Part shown: piece after piece, positions 8,409 to 15,720 of the stretch
How the letters are laid out: each line of letters starts with the position of its first letter
Numbering within the stretch: the stretch's first letter is position 1
IMG/VR virus record: IMGVR_UViG_3300017752_000119
Location: 1 to 27,310 of that record
DNA length: 27,310 nucleotides
Reading direction: 5' to 3' (one strand)
Origin: a virus
Made by a program: the position numbers and the translations under genes
Notes under the pieces: model-generated
What the model was told of the DNA's origin: nothing
Seen by the model: only the letters and a program-made list of their open reading frames with translations
Database searches by the model: none

Positions 8409-8843
8409 ATGGCATACAAAGGAAGATATTCACCGATTAATCCGGCAAAATATCAAGGCAATCCATCAAACATTATCTATCGCTCTTTATGGGAGAGGAA
8501 GATGATGAAGTGGTGCGATTTGAATCCAGATGTAATAAAATGGGGAAGTGAAGAAACTGTTATACCTTATGTATCACCCTTAGATAGAAAAATTCATCGA
8601 TACTTCGTTGACTTCTATGTACAAGTTAGAACTAAAGATGGACAACTAAAATCATTTCTCGTAGAAGTAAAACCTAAAAAATATACAAAAGCACCCGATA
8701 AAGCACCAAAGAAGAAAACTAGAGCATGGTTCGGTGAGGTGAAAGCATGGGGTATAAATTCTGCTAAATGGAAAGCGGCAAGCGAATATTGCAAAGACCG
8801 TAAGTGGGAATTTATAATTTTAACAGAAGACCATTTAAACTAG
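8409..8843 (+). CDS. 4: Head completion protein gp4
   Basis: 144 residues, close to T4 gp4 (150). It has the gp4 signature NPSNIIYRSLWERKMMKWCD at about residues 17-36, followed by IKWGSEETVIPYVSPLD, then YFVDFYVQ and FLVEVKPKKYT. The D-x-D/E-x-K arrangement in FVDFY and VEVKPK is that of PD-(D/E)XK/TnsA-like nuclease folds. gp4 completes the packaged head before tail joining. It is the first gene after the plus-strand late promoter and has no overlap with the next gene. Confidence 0.93.
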   Translation: MAYKGRYSPINPAKYQGNPSNIIYRSLWERKMMKWCDLNPDVIKWGSEETVIPYVSPLDRKIHRYFVDFYVQVRTKDGQLKSFLVEVKPKKYTKAPDKAPKKKTRAWFGEVKAWGINSAKWKAASEYCKDRKWEFIILTEDHLN

Positions 8844-8851
8844 CATAAATA
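8844..8851 (+). promoter_or_regulatory. Late-promoter-like octamer (CATAAATA) before the next gene
   Basis: CATAAATA, one mismatch to the late octamer, ends 5 nt before the ATG at 8857, the same spacing as at gp25. No Shine-Dalgarno sequence is visible before that ATG. Functional status is uncertain because the match is imperfect. Confidence 0.35.
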
Positions 8852-8856
8852 CTAGT

Positions 8857-9447
8857 ATGGCAGAAGAAATGGGAATATTAGAACAAGTTAGAATTGCTAG
8901 GGGCGATGCCTCTCGTAGTGTACAGTGGTATCAAGAACAAGTTCGTCAAGTTGTTGGTACTGCGTATAACGGAGCGCAGTTTCAGAGAGAGTATGCAGAA
9001 AATATGACAACTAGAATGTTGCCTGGACGCATGTATCTAATTCACTATGCAAATCCTGTTACTAGAGATAAATTACCATACTACGATATGTTCCCATTGA
9101 TACTCCCATTTAACATTGAGAGTTCAACCGTTACAGCATTAAACTTTCACTATTTACATCCTGTGCAGAGAATTATTCTACTAGAAAAGTTAAGTCGCTT
9201 CAAAGTAGGTAATACAGATATTGCAACTAGAATTCGCGCTGATTGGGACATACTAAAGAACTTTTCTAGATTTAGAGAAGTTGCACCAGCAGTAAAAAAA
9301 TATAAGAAGAGTTTGATTAAAGGAAGACTTCTGTTCATTCAACCCGATGACTGGACAACTGCGGCGATGCTACCAACTGAACAATTTAGAGGAAGTAGTA
9401 AGCAAAAGGTTTGGACAGATAGCAATAGAAAAATGAGGCGTAAATAA
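8857..9447 (+). CDS. Conserved virion-assembly protein of marine T4-like phages, unassigned
   Basis: 196 residues. The distinctive core is LPGRMYLIHYANPVTRDKLP (about 55-74), followed by YYDMFPLILPF and ALNFHYLHPVQRIILLEKL. This motif set recurs in many large-phage genomes in unnamed proteins. The C-terminal ~50 residues are basic (KKYKKSLIKGRLLF, then SNRKMRRK), which suits nucleic-acid contact. Its position beside gp4 fits T4's gene 2 (DNA-end protector), but I see no sequence signature that secures that link. The ATG lacks a Shine-Dalgarno and follows CATAAATA by 5 nt. Its stop codon overlaps the next start. Confidence 0.75.
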   Translation: MAEEMGILEQVRIARGDASRSVQWYQEQVRQVVGTAYNGAQFQREYAENMTTRMLPGRMYLIHYANPVTRDKLPYYDMFPLILPFNIESSTVTALNFHYLHPVQRIILLEKLSRFKVGNTDIATRIRADWDILKNFSRFREVAPAVKKYKKSLIKGRLLFIQPDDWTTAAMLPTEQFRGSSKQKVWTDSNRKMRRK

Positions 9448-10241
9448 TGTCAATATCAGAATTTTTAGCAAACGCAAAAACAAGAGACTTCGCAAGAGCA
9501 AGTAAGTATCTCGTTATCATAGACATGCCGAGGGGTCCTTCTGCTAATCAGAATGGTGTTAGCAACGCATTTGCGTCCCTATTCAGAACTGGCGGTAGAG
9601 GTGCAAACGATGCATTCGGCGGTCTAGTAAATAACTTTGTAAAAGCAGATGGACAATATCTAGCATCATTGTTCTGTGAAGCAACAGCATTACCATCTTT
9701 AAATATAGATACTAAATTACAGAAAGTTTATGGTCCAGGTAGAGAGATTCCCTATGGACGTAGTTACACACCTGTTGGAATGAACTTCTATATAGATGCT
9801 AGTTATCAAATCAAAGACTTTTTTGAAATATGGCAAGGTATGATATTCGATGAGGATTCGTCCCATATGAACTACTACAATGAATATACAACGAATGTAC
9901 ATATTCTCGCGCTAGATAATCGTGAAGGAAGATTTGGTACATTTGGCGTATTACCTGATATCGGTACATTACAAAACAGTATTATTGTATCCAGATATCA
10001 ATGCACATTACAAGAGTGCTACCCTAAAGTTGTTGCAGAAGTACCTTTAGGCGCAGGGAATAATGCTGTACCAACATTACAAGTTCAATTTCAATATAGA
10101 AAATGGACAAACACAAGCACATTGATGGGAGTTGGTAATGTAACATCAACCTCACATCCAGATAGTAGTGTATACTATAATCCAACAAGTGGTATTGTTG
10201 GTGGAAGTAGAGACACTACAGTTTATTCAAGTAACAACTAA
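9447..10241 (+). CDS. 54: Tail-tube family protein, probably tube initiator gp54
   Basis: 264 residues. The N-terminus MSISEFLANAKTRDFARASK leads into a beta-rich tube domain: ATALPSLNIDTKLQKVYGPG (about 84-103), YGRSYTPVGMNFYIDASYQI, then FFEIWQGMIF. This order of elements is the gp19/gp54 tail-tube family. It is longer than a typical gp19 (about 160-210) and lacks a neighbouring sheath gene, while gp48, the partner of gp54 in the baseplate, is close by. I therefore prefer gp54 (320 residues in T4). Alternative: a second tail-tube paralogue. The start overlaps the previous stop by one base. Confidence 0.7.
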   Translation: MSISEFLANAKTRDFARASKYLVIIDMPRGPSANQNGVSNAFASLFRTGGRGANDAFGGLVNNFVKADGQYLASLFCEATALPSLNIDTKLQKVYGPGREIPYGRSYTPVGMNFYIDASYQIKDFFEIWQGMIFDEDSSHMNYYNEYTTNVHILALDNREGRFGTFGVLPDIGTLQNSIIVSRYQCTLQECYPKVVAEVPLGAGNNAVPTLQVQFQYRKWTNTSTLMGVGNVTSTSHPDSSVYYNPTSGIVGGSRDTTVYSSNN

Positions 10242-10270
10242 ATAACCATATACTATGAGGAGAAAATAAT

Positions 10271-10975
10271 ATGGCATTACCAAGAATTGACACTCCAACC
10301 TATGATTTGACTTTGGTATCATCAGGTGAGACAATTAAATATAGACCGTTCTTAGTTAAAGAACAAAAAATTCTTTTACTGGCGGCAGAAGATGGAAAGA
10401 CTGAAAGTGTAATAAACGGTATTACACAAATTGTCGAGAACTGTACATTCGGCAAAGTCAAAGCAAGAGATTTACCGGTATTTGAAATTGAGAATATCTT
10501 TCTACGACTGAGAGAGAAGTCTGTGGGAGAAGTTGCTGAGTTCAGTGTTACATGTGTAAGTGAAGAATGCGAACACACAACAAAAACTGCGGTTGACTTG
10601 AGAAACATTGTTCTATCAGAACCACCAAGAGATAGAAGCGTTAAAATTACCGATGCTGTTATTGTTAATATGAAGTATCCAACTTTGGTAAACTTGACGC
10701 AATTAAATGACCTAAATAATGTAGATGATAATTTTAAATTCTTAGCGAGTTGTATTGAGACTATTGAACATAACGGTGAAATCATTGATGCAAAGACAAC
10801 TTCAAAAGAAGAGTTACAAGAGTTTATTGAGAATATGACACAGGCGCAGTTTGAGAAGATTAAATCTTTCTTCACAGCAATGCCTAGAATGGTAGGAAAA
10901 CTTGAATATGATTGTTCTGCTTGCGGAACTCATTGCGAAAGAGAATTAAGTGGATTGCAGAATTTTTTAGCATAG
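10271..10975 (+). CDS. 26: Baseplate hub protein gp26 family (zero-frame product)
   Basis: 234 residues, T4 baseplate/gp26 family (T4 gp26 is 208). Recognisable are YRPFLVKEQKILLLAAEDGK at 25-44, QIVENCTF, and FEIENIFLRLREKSVGE. Two Cys pairs, CVSEEC (about 95-100) and CSACGTHC near residue 220, look like a zinc ribbon. The final codons read AAT TTT TTA GCA TAG, placing a U UUU UUA heptamer seven bases before the end of the frame, with a hairpin beyond. The -1 frame continues into the next conserved segment. A Shine-Dalgarno (GAGGAG) precedes the ATG. The protein helps build the hub; the frameshift suggests a tail-chaperone-like role too. Confidence 0.85.
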   Translation: MALPRIDTPTYDLTLVSSGETIKYRPFLVKEQKILLLAAEDGKTESVINGITQIVENCTFGKVKARDLPVFEIENIFLRLREKSVGEVAEFSVTCVSEECEHTTKTAVDLRNIVLSEPPRDRSVKITDAVIVNMKYPTLVNLTQLNDLNNVDDNFKFLASCIETIEHNGEIIDAKTTSKEELQEFIENMTQAQFEKIKSFFTAMPRMVGKLEYDCSACGTHCERELSGLQNFLA

Positions 10976-10990
10976 GCCTCTCTCACGAGG
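10963..10990 (+). promoter_or_regulatory. Candidate programmed -1 frameshift site in gp26
   Basis: Slippery heptamer T TTT TTA occupies 10963-10969 in the correct phase (zero-frame codons TTT TTA). Seven bases later a 4-bp GC-rich hairpin forms: CCTC at 10977-10980 with GAGG at 10987-10990 and a six-base loop. The zero-frame stop TAG is at 10973-10975. After slipping, reading resumes at AGC 10969 and stays open for 60 codons to TAA 11149-11151, giving a predicted 293-residue fusion. Confidence 0.6.
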
Positions 10991-11004
10991 ATTTGTTTAA
11001 TTTG

Positions 11005-11151
11005 ATGAAAACAAATTTTGCGCTAATGCAACATCACAAATATTCTCTAACCGAGTTAGAAAATATGATGCCGTGGGAGAGGGAAGTATATGTAACTCTT
11101 CTAGTGCAGTATTTGGAAGAAGAAAAAGAAAAGCAAAAACAGAGGGGTTAA
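11005..11151 (+). CDS. Chaperone-T-like segment: -1 frameshift extension of gp26, or separate 48-residue gene
   Basis: The -1 frame relative to gp26 encodes a conserved-looking stretch: LSHEDLFNLMKTNFALMQHH, then YSLTELENMMPWEREVYVTL and a charged coiled tail (EEEKEKQKQRG). The frame is open from before the gp26 stop, and the conserved-looking residues begin right at the shift point. The only ATG is at 11005, 14 nt after GAGG, a poor spacing; TTG codons at 10993 and 11002 are alternatives. The -PWERE- motif resembles downstream halves of split tail-assembly chaperones that precede tape-measure genes. Either expression route is possible; I favour frameshifting. Confidence 0.65.
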   Translation: MKTNFALMQHHKYSLTELENMMPWEREVYVTLLVQYLEEEKEKQKQRG

Positions 11152-11152
11152 C

Positions 11153-11485
11153 ATGGGAGAAGAAGAAATAAAAGCATCTGGTCATCATCCTGCTGATACA
11201 AACGGTGATGGTAAGGTCAGTGATAAAGAACAAGACATGTATCTAGAGTTCAAACGTAAAGAACTTGAAGATGTGGATGCAAGAAGAGATGCAATGAGAT
11301 ATATGACATGGTTCGCTTTGATGGGTATATTCAACTATCCAGGCGCAATTTTGATTACAGCAATGTTAGGTTATGATACAGCGGCGAATATTATCGGAGA
11401 TATTGCTCCGACTTACTTCGTTGCCACTTCAGCAATTGTTGCCGCATATTTTGGTGCAAACGCTTACACTGATAAAAAGAAATAG
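11153..11485 (+). CDS. Small membrane protein with an EF-hand loop
   Basis: 110 residues. Residues about 13-24 read DTNGDGKVSDKE, a textbook 12-residue EF-hand loop (acidic/polar at positions 1, 3, 5, 9 and Glu at 12). A charged helix follows (EQDMYLEFKRKELEDVDARR), then two hydrophobic segments near 50-70 and 82-102 ending in a basic KKK tail. This predicts a two-pass membrane protein with a single calcium-binding loop at the N-terminus. It begins one base after the preceding stop and precedes the candidate tape measure. Function unknown: a holin or a tail-tip/membrane-interaction protein are possible, neither shown. Confidence 0.78.
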   Translation: MGEEEIKASGHHPADTNGDGKVSDKEQDMYLEFKRKELEDVDARRDAMRYMTWFALMGIFNYPGAILITAMLGYDTAANIIGDIAPTYFVATSAIVAAYFGANAYTDKKK

Positions 11486-11496
11486 GGAACACTTAA

Positions 11497-13404
11497 ATGG
11501 CAGATATAGCATCACTAGCAGACGCAATTGAAAGTCTAAAGATTGAAGTTCAGTCTACAGGCGGTCAGCAAATAGCATTCTTAGATAATATCGCTCTAGA
11601 TATGTCAGGTATGTTAGACAACTCAAACGTCATGGTTGAAGAGTTGCGACTGTTGCGTGAAGCACTAGCACCAGACAACGCATTTGAACGTGCAGGACAA
11701 ACTGAACGTGAACGCGAAGCAGGTCTATCTGGACAGAATGTAACACCAGACCAACAAGCAATCAAACCAGCAGGCGGTGGTATATCAGGTAAAGGACTAC
11801 TTATGGGTGCCGCTCTTGTTGGTGGTGTTGGTGCATTACTTGCCACATTCTCAGGACTACTTGATTTTGATGCAGATAAACTAGTAGGAAAAATAAAAAC
11901 ATTAATGTCACTCAAAGATGAAGTGGCAGATGGTAGTCTATTAAAACTTCTTGCTGAAGGTGGTGTGCTTATTGCAGTTCTTGGTGGTATAGGTCTTGCT
12001 CTCGGAGCATTCGGTATTGGTGCCGCTGTTGCTGGTGGTGGTATGGCACTTGCAGATTGGTCAGGTGGTGAAGACTGGTCACAAGCAATCGTAGACCACG
12101 TTGTAACTCTACTTTCTATCAAGGACCAACTTGGTGGTAATATGAAGATGCTAATGGATGGTGGAGCATTTATGTTAACCATGGCAGGTGTTGGATTGGG
12201 TCTTGCCGCGTTTGGTGTTGGAGCATTTGTTGGTGGAGGTGCATTAGCATTTAGTGACTGGATAGGTGGGGATAAGTCCTGGTCCGAATCAATTAAAAAT
12301 CACGTTGTTACATTACTATCTATCAAAGACGAACTTGGCGGTAACGTGAAGATGCTAATGGATGGTGGAGCATTTATGTTAACCATGGCAGGTGTTGGTC
12401 TTGGTCTTGCCGCATTTGGTGCTGGCGCATTTGTTGGCGGCGCGGCGATAGGATTCTCAGATTGGGTGGGTGGTGAAAATTGGTCACAAGCAATCAAAGA
12501 CCATGTTATAACTCTACTCTCCATTAAAGATGAATTAGGTGGTAACTTAGACATGCTTGCCGATGGCGGAGCATTCATGTTGACTATGACAGGTATTGGT
12601 CTTGGTCTTGCCGCGTTTGGTATAGGCAGTGCGACAGCAGGTCTTGGTGATGCAATTGCAAAGTTTTCTATGGGTAGTGACTGGACACAAGCAATAAAAG
12701 ATAATGTTATAAATCTAGTATCAATAACAGATGAAGTGTCTGCAGAGAAGGCACAAGGATTCAGCAACGCAATGGGACTTGTTTCAGCAGGACTACTAAA
12801 GTTCTCTGGTGGCAATTTTGGATCAGCATTCTTAGAAGCAGGAGCAAACATCCTAAACTTCTTATCTGGAGGTAAAAGTCCTATTGAGCAGATGATGGAT
12901 GTTGGGAATAATGCAGACAACTTGAATAAAGGTGCAGATGCACTAGATAGAATACAAAGCGCATTAGGTAAACTATCCGGTTTGAAATTCAGTGGTTCTA
13001 AATTAGGTATCACAGAAATGGCAGAGGATTTATTGAATGCTATACCTGCAATTGAAACTGCTATCAATGGAGGTACTGTTGGTGAAGGATGGATAGCATC
13101 CGGAACAAAGATTAAAGGTCTTGCATCTGGTGACATTAAGTTTGAAGATGCCGCAACTAATATTAAGTTGTTGAGGGAATCTCTGGGATTAACAGCAGAA
13201 GTTCAACCAGCACCTATTACTCCTGCGGTGAATGATAGAACATCACAGATGGGAGCAAGTGATGCAGGTACTAATGTAACGATAGCGGCGCCTACAGTAG
13301 CACCTATGCAAGTTAACAACTCTAGTAGTAACTCTACAGCATTTGCTGGACGCAACGAGCATCGTAAGAGAGATTTTGATGAGTTAATGTTTGATGGTCC
13401 GTGA
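11497..13404 (+). CDS. Repeat-rich tail protein, candidate tape measure
   Basis: 635 residues. The N-terminal 70 are helical (ADAIESLKIEVQS...EELRLLREALAP). From about 148 to 420 there are four to five tandem repeats of 68 residues, each with a charged start (TLLSIKDELGGN), a Gly/Ala-rich hydrophobic stretch (GGAFMLTMAGVGLGLAAFG) and an aromatic end (FSDWVGGENWSQAIKDH). A 52-bp block is identical at 12143-12194 and 12347-12398, 204 bp apart. The C-terminus is Thr/Pro/Ala-rich and then basic. Helical repeats with long hydrophobic segments, length near T4 gp29 (590), and position after a frameshifting chaperone-like gene favour the tape measure. Alternative: another internal virion or hub protein. 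Confidence 0.6.
   Translation: MADIASLADAIESLKIEVQSTGGQQIAFLDNIALDMSGMLDNSNVMVEELRLLREALAPDNAFERAGQTEREREAGLSGQNVTPDQQAIKPAGGGISGKGLLMGAALVGGVGALLATFSGLLDFDADKLVGKIKTLMSLKDEVADGSLLKLLAEGGVLIAVLGGIGLALGAFGIGAAVAGGGMALADWSGGEDWSQAIVDHVVTLLSIKDQLGGNMKMLMDGGAFMLTMAGVGLGLAAFGVGAFVGGGALAFSDWIGGDKSWSESIKNHVVTLLSIKDELGGNVKMLMDGGAFMLTMAGVGLGLAAFGAGAFVGGAAIGFSDWVGGENWSQAIKDHVITLLSIKDELGGNLDMLADGGAFMLTMTGIGLGLAAFGIGSATAGLGDAIAKFSMGSDWTQAIKDNVINLVSITDEVSAEKAQGFSNAMGLVSAGLLKFSGGNFGSAFLEAGANILNFLSGGKSPIEQMMDVGNNADNLNKGADALDRIQSALGKLSGLKFSGSKLGITEMAEDLLNAIPAIETAINGGTVGEGWIASGTKIKGLASGDIKFEDAATNIKLLRESLGLTAEVQPAPITPAVNDRTSQMGASDAGTNVTIAAPTVAPMQVNNSSSNSTAFAGRNEHRKRDFDELMFDGP
12143..12398 (+). repeat. 52-bp exact direct repeat inside the 635-residue gene
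   Basis: Positions 12143-12194 and 12347-12398 are identical over 52 bases, spaced 204 bp (68 codons). They encode the KMLMDGGAFMLTMAGVG part of adjacent protein repeats. Other units have drifted at the DNA level, so this pair reflects a recent duplication or gene conversion. Confidence 0.9.
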
Positions 13405-13410
13405 TACGTT

Positions 13411-13848
13411 CTAAACAAATTTCAAAAGCAACCACACCAAGAATACAGCAAATACAGTAATACCTATAATAATACCACCATATTCAAGATACATCATAAT
13501 ATCTTCTTGTTGTTTTATTTTGCGTCTGCGTTCAGCAAGTTCTGCTTCTTTACGCTTGTTTGCCGCTTCAGATTGAAACTTTAACCAGTCTTGCCACATA
13601 CCCGCACGTCCAGTATAAATCATTAACTCGCGCAGTTCATCTTCTTGTGCTTTGATTTTCTCTAGTGCAAGAAACTCTTCTAAGTCAGATTTATTACCTG
13701 ATGTTTGATTAACTTTTTTCTGTAGAGTATTCTTAGCATCAAAATAACCCAACAATTGGTCACCACAATCGTATAGTTCTTTTCCGTTAGAAATAAATTC
13801 TTTGACTGTATTAAATGCCGCTGATGCCAGCGCGAGTTCTGCAAGCAT
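13411..13848 (-). CDS. Tail-anchored small membrane protein, unknown
   Basis: 145 residues. A short hydrophobic N-terminus is followed by a long charged, coiled-coil-prone middle (about 45-115, ending EAELAERRRKIKQQEDIMM) and a single strong membrane segment near 122-143 (GIIIGITVFAVFLVWLLL). Topology suggests a C-terminal anchor with a soluble helical domain. It has its own late promoter (13934-13927) and converges on the 635-residue gene, with six bases between the two stops. Late expression plus this topology would suit a lysis-accessory or virion-associated role, but nothing in the sequence proves it. Confidence 0.72.
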   Translation of the reverse strand: MLAELALASAAFNTVKEFISNGKELYDCGDQLLGYFDAKNTLQKKVNQTSGNKSDLEEFLALEKIKAQEDELRELMIYTGRAGMWQDWLKFQSEAANKRKEAELAERRRKIKQQEDIMMYLEYGGIIIGITVFAVFLVWLLLKFV

Positions 13849-13926
13849 TTTGATGATACCTCCTATTTCTGCGTATCATATATCATGCTATGCTGTATTA
13901 GGAAAGTTCAACTCAAGTTGCACTAC

Positions 13927-13934
13927 TATTTATA
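13927..13934 (-). promoter_or_regulatory. Late promoter for the small membrane protein
   Basis: Exact TATAAATA on the minus strand, nine bases past the gp32 terminator. The predicted start is near 13921, with a ~70-nt leader before the ATG at 13848. Terminator and promoter together isolate this gene from gp32 read-through. Confidence 0.75.
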
Positions 13935-13942
13935 AAAGAAAA

Positions 13943-13966
13943 GGGGTTATCATTTCTGATAACCCC
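13943..13966 (-). terminator. Intrinsic terminator of the gp32 transcript
   Basis: Perfect 10-bp stem (13943-13952 with 13957-13966) closing a four-base loop that reads GAAA on the minus strand, a stable GNRA tetraloop. It is followed on the minus strand by TTTTCTTTT. It lies about 105 bases past the gp32 stop; the intervening bases hold no gene that I can see. Confidence 0.9.
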
Positions 13967-14070
13967 CACTTTCACTATTAATTTTTTATGAGTACCTACA
14001 TGAGTAGACCAAACTAGTATAAGGCGAGTACTTCATAAAGGAATAACTTCCACTACTTTCTACTTATTGT

Positions 14071-15000
14071 CTAGTCTTCTGATGCTAATTTACTGAAGTA
14101 ACTCATTGCTTCGTCATCTTCATCGTCAGCGGTTGAAGTCTCTGTTGTTGCAACTTGAGGTGTAGATTTCTCTTCTACCACCCAAGGTGCAGTTTCTTCT
14201 ACAGTCTGTTGCTTAACAGGTGCAGAAGGTGTATAACTTGGAACATCTGCAGATGCATTTAGTACCAAGTCAAGTTTCGCTTTCAACTCATCATATGATT
14301 TGAAATTAGAAGGTGCAAGAAACTCTTGCAGTTTATACTGTGTTTTCCACAGTGCTTCGATTTTGCTATCGTCACCCTCAAAGAGTCCAGATGCGCTATC
14401 GAATTCTGATTTATCGTAATTAGTAAATCCCTCTACTTTACGAATTTTCAGTTTAAAGTTAGTACCTTTCCAAGGATCAAAAGGATTGATAGGTGTCTCA
14501 TCTTCAAACTGTGGTTTCATCTGGTCCATAATCTTATCAAAGATTTTCTTACCAAATTTGAACAGTTTGACTTGACCCTCATTCTCAGGATGCTTTGGAT
14601 CAGATACTACTAGAACATTAGCAATGTAAGATAGACGGCGCTTTTGCTTTCGCGCAATGTCTTTGTTTGCTTCTGTACCAGAGTTCCACAGTACAGAGTT
14701 ATACTCTGCCACAGGGTCTTTCTCGTTAAGGGTAGTTAGAGAGTTCTCAATATACCACTTACCAGTAGGACCTTGAAACCCATGATTGAACAAGCGAACC
14801 CATGGTAGTTCTTCACCATCGCTCTCTGGAAGAAAACGAATGACAGCATAACCATTACCAGACTTATCTAACTCAGGACGCCAGAAGCGGTCATCGTTAT
14901 TGCTGTTGTTGCTTTGTTGTGGGGAGTTTACTTTTTCGACTTCGCCAAGTAAACGTGAAAGGTTGTCGTTAGACTTTTTTAGTTGTGCAAAATTACTCAT
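14071..15000 (-). CDS. 32: Single-stranded DNA-binding protein gp32 (no zinc ligands)
   Basis: 309 residues (T4 gp32 is 301). The basic N-terminus (QLKKSNDNLSRLLGEVEKV) is the cooperative binding segment. The OB-fold core follows, with GYAVIRFLPE and WVRLFNHGFQGPTGKWYIEN (68-86). The C-terminus is a highly acidic tail (TADDEDDEAMSYFSKLASED) for contacts with replication proteins. T4's zinc ligands His-Cys-Cys-Cys align with H73, S87, D95 and A98, and the whole protein contains no cysteine, so the zinc site is lost. It lies downstream of gp59 and carries tandem sigma70-like and late promoters and a strong terminator, implying separate and heavy expression. Confidence 0.96.
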   Translation of the reverse strand: MSNFAQLKKSNDNLSRLLGEVEKVNSPQQSNNSNNDDRFWRPELDKSGNGYAVIRFLPESDGEELPWVRLFNHGFQGPTGKWYIENSLTTLNEKDPVAEYNSVLWNSGTEANKDIARKQKRRLSYIANVLVVSDPKHPENEGQVKLFKFGKKIFDKIMDQMKPQFEDETPINPFDPWKGTNFKLKIRKVEGFTNYDKSEFDSASGLFEGDDSKIEALWKTQYKLQEFLAPSNFKSYDELKAKLDLVLNASADVPSYTPSAPVKQQTVEETAPWVVEEKSTPQVATTETSTADDEDDEAMSYFSKLASED

Positions 15001-15085
15001 TTATATTACCTCGTATATGTTGTATTGCGTTGTATTTACGTTTTATAAGTTTATCTTATCCACAGTATTTCATAATGTATAAGAC

Positions 15086-15093
15086 TATTTATA
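15086..15093 (-). promoter_or_regulatory. 32: Late promoter of gp32
   Basis: Exact TATAAATA on the minus strand. The predicted start is near 15080, about 80 nt before the gp32 ATG. The leader is A-rich and contains AATACAAC twice (15036-15029 and 15026-15019), a possible unstructured self-regulatory site. Confidence 0.72.
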
Positions 15094-15096
15094 CGA

Positions 15097-15720
15097 CTAG
15101 ACGCCAGTTTCGTCATATTTTGTTGTTCTACTATACACTATTGCCTTGTATTTGTCAACATCAAAATCAAGAAAAGGACGGTACTTGATTAACTTTCGCC
15201 GTTCTTCTTTCCAAAAGAAATCATCTTTCAGTGTCTTGTCCCAATATGACAAATAATTATTAATACTGTCTAGTATCAGCATCGTTTCGATTGTTACATC
15301 TCCGCGACTGTACATTTGTAGTAGCAGAGGATGTTGCTCATCTTTTACTACAAAGCATTTGTCAAACTTATTTACTTCCTCATAAGTAAGTTCTGAACAA
15401 ATCTCTTCTAGGTCATTCTCAAGGTTCTTTGTTAAACTCTGAAGGCGACCTTTCCATTTATTATAGACTTGTAGTGCCTCTTCGTAAATGAAAGCACCAC
15501 CCCATCTATTACCGTCAACATGATTAGCAATCAAGAACTTCGGCAACTCATCATCATTAAACTCTTTTGCTAGTTTAATAAAATTGAATTGGTCACTTCT
15601 TTTATAGAAGGTCTCATTCTTTGTTTTGACTGCACCTCTAGTCTTGGTGATATCATATCTATCTGTTGTGAAATGTAACTTGAAAGCAAGGTACACATTA
15701 AAAGCATCGAATTCATTCAT
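15097..15720 (-). CDS. 59: Helicase loader gp59
   Basis: 207 residues from ATG 15720 (T4 gp59 is 217). It matches gp59 along its length: FDAFNVYLAFKLHFTTDRYD at the start, YKRSDQFNFIKLAKEF, then FIYEEALQVYNKWKGRLQSL, and late DVTIETMLILDSINNYL with LIKYRPFLDFDVDKYKA. gp59 loads gp41 helicase onto gp32-coated forked DNA and gates leading-strand synthesis. I chose 15720 because its ATGA overlaps the upstream stop, the usual coupling; an in-frame ATG at 15744 would add eight residues. It precedes gp32, as in T4, and a sigma70-like promoter lies ~90 bp upstream. Confidence 0.92.
   Translation of the reverse strand: MNEFDAFNVYLAFKLHFTTDRYDITKTRGAVKTKNETFYKRSDQFNFIKLAKEFNDDELPKFLIANHVDGNRWGGAFIYEEALQVYNKWKGRLQSLTKNLENDLEEICSELTYEEVNKFDKCFVVKDEQHPLLLQMYSRGDVTIETMLILDSINNYLSYWDKTLKDDFFWKEERRKLIKYRPFLDFDVDKYKAIVYSRTTKYDETGV
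15130..15158 (-). promoter_or_regulatory. 32: Sigma70-type promoter of gp32
   Basis: TTGACA at 15158-15153, 17-bp spacer, TATAGT at 15135-15130, inside the 3' end of gp59. The predicted start is near 15123. With the late octamer ~40 bp downstream it gives gp32 early and late transcription. Confidence 0.78.

Noticed and set aside
10300-10875. 191-codon minus-strand frame opposite gp26
   Set aside because: Complement of a conserved gene; composition is Ser/Cys/Phe-rich as expected of antisense frames; no Shine-Dalgarno.
11565-13136. Long open frames on the minus strand (205 and 278 codons) opposite the 635-residue gene
   Set aside because: They mirror the repeat-rich Gly/Ala coding strand, giving Pro/Ser-rich sequence with repeats at the same spacing, and have no ribosome sites or promoters.
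13967-14070. Possible small RNA in the gp32 3' untranslated region
   Set aside because: Apart from the terminator hairpin I see no stable structure or promoter; reads as plain 3' leader to the terminator.
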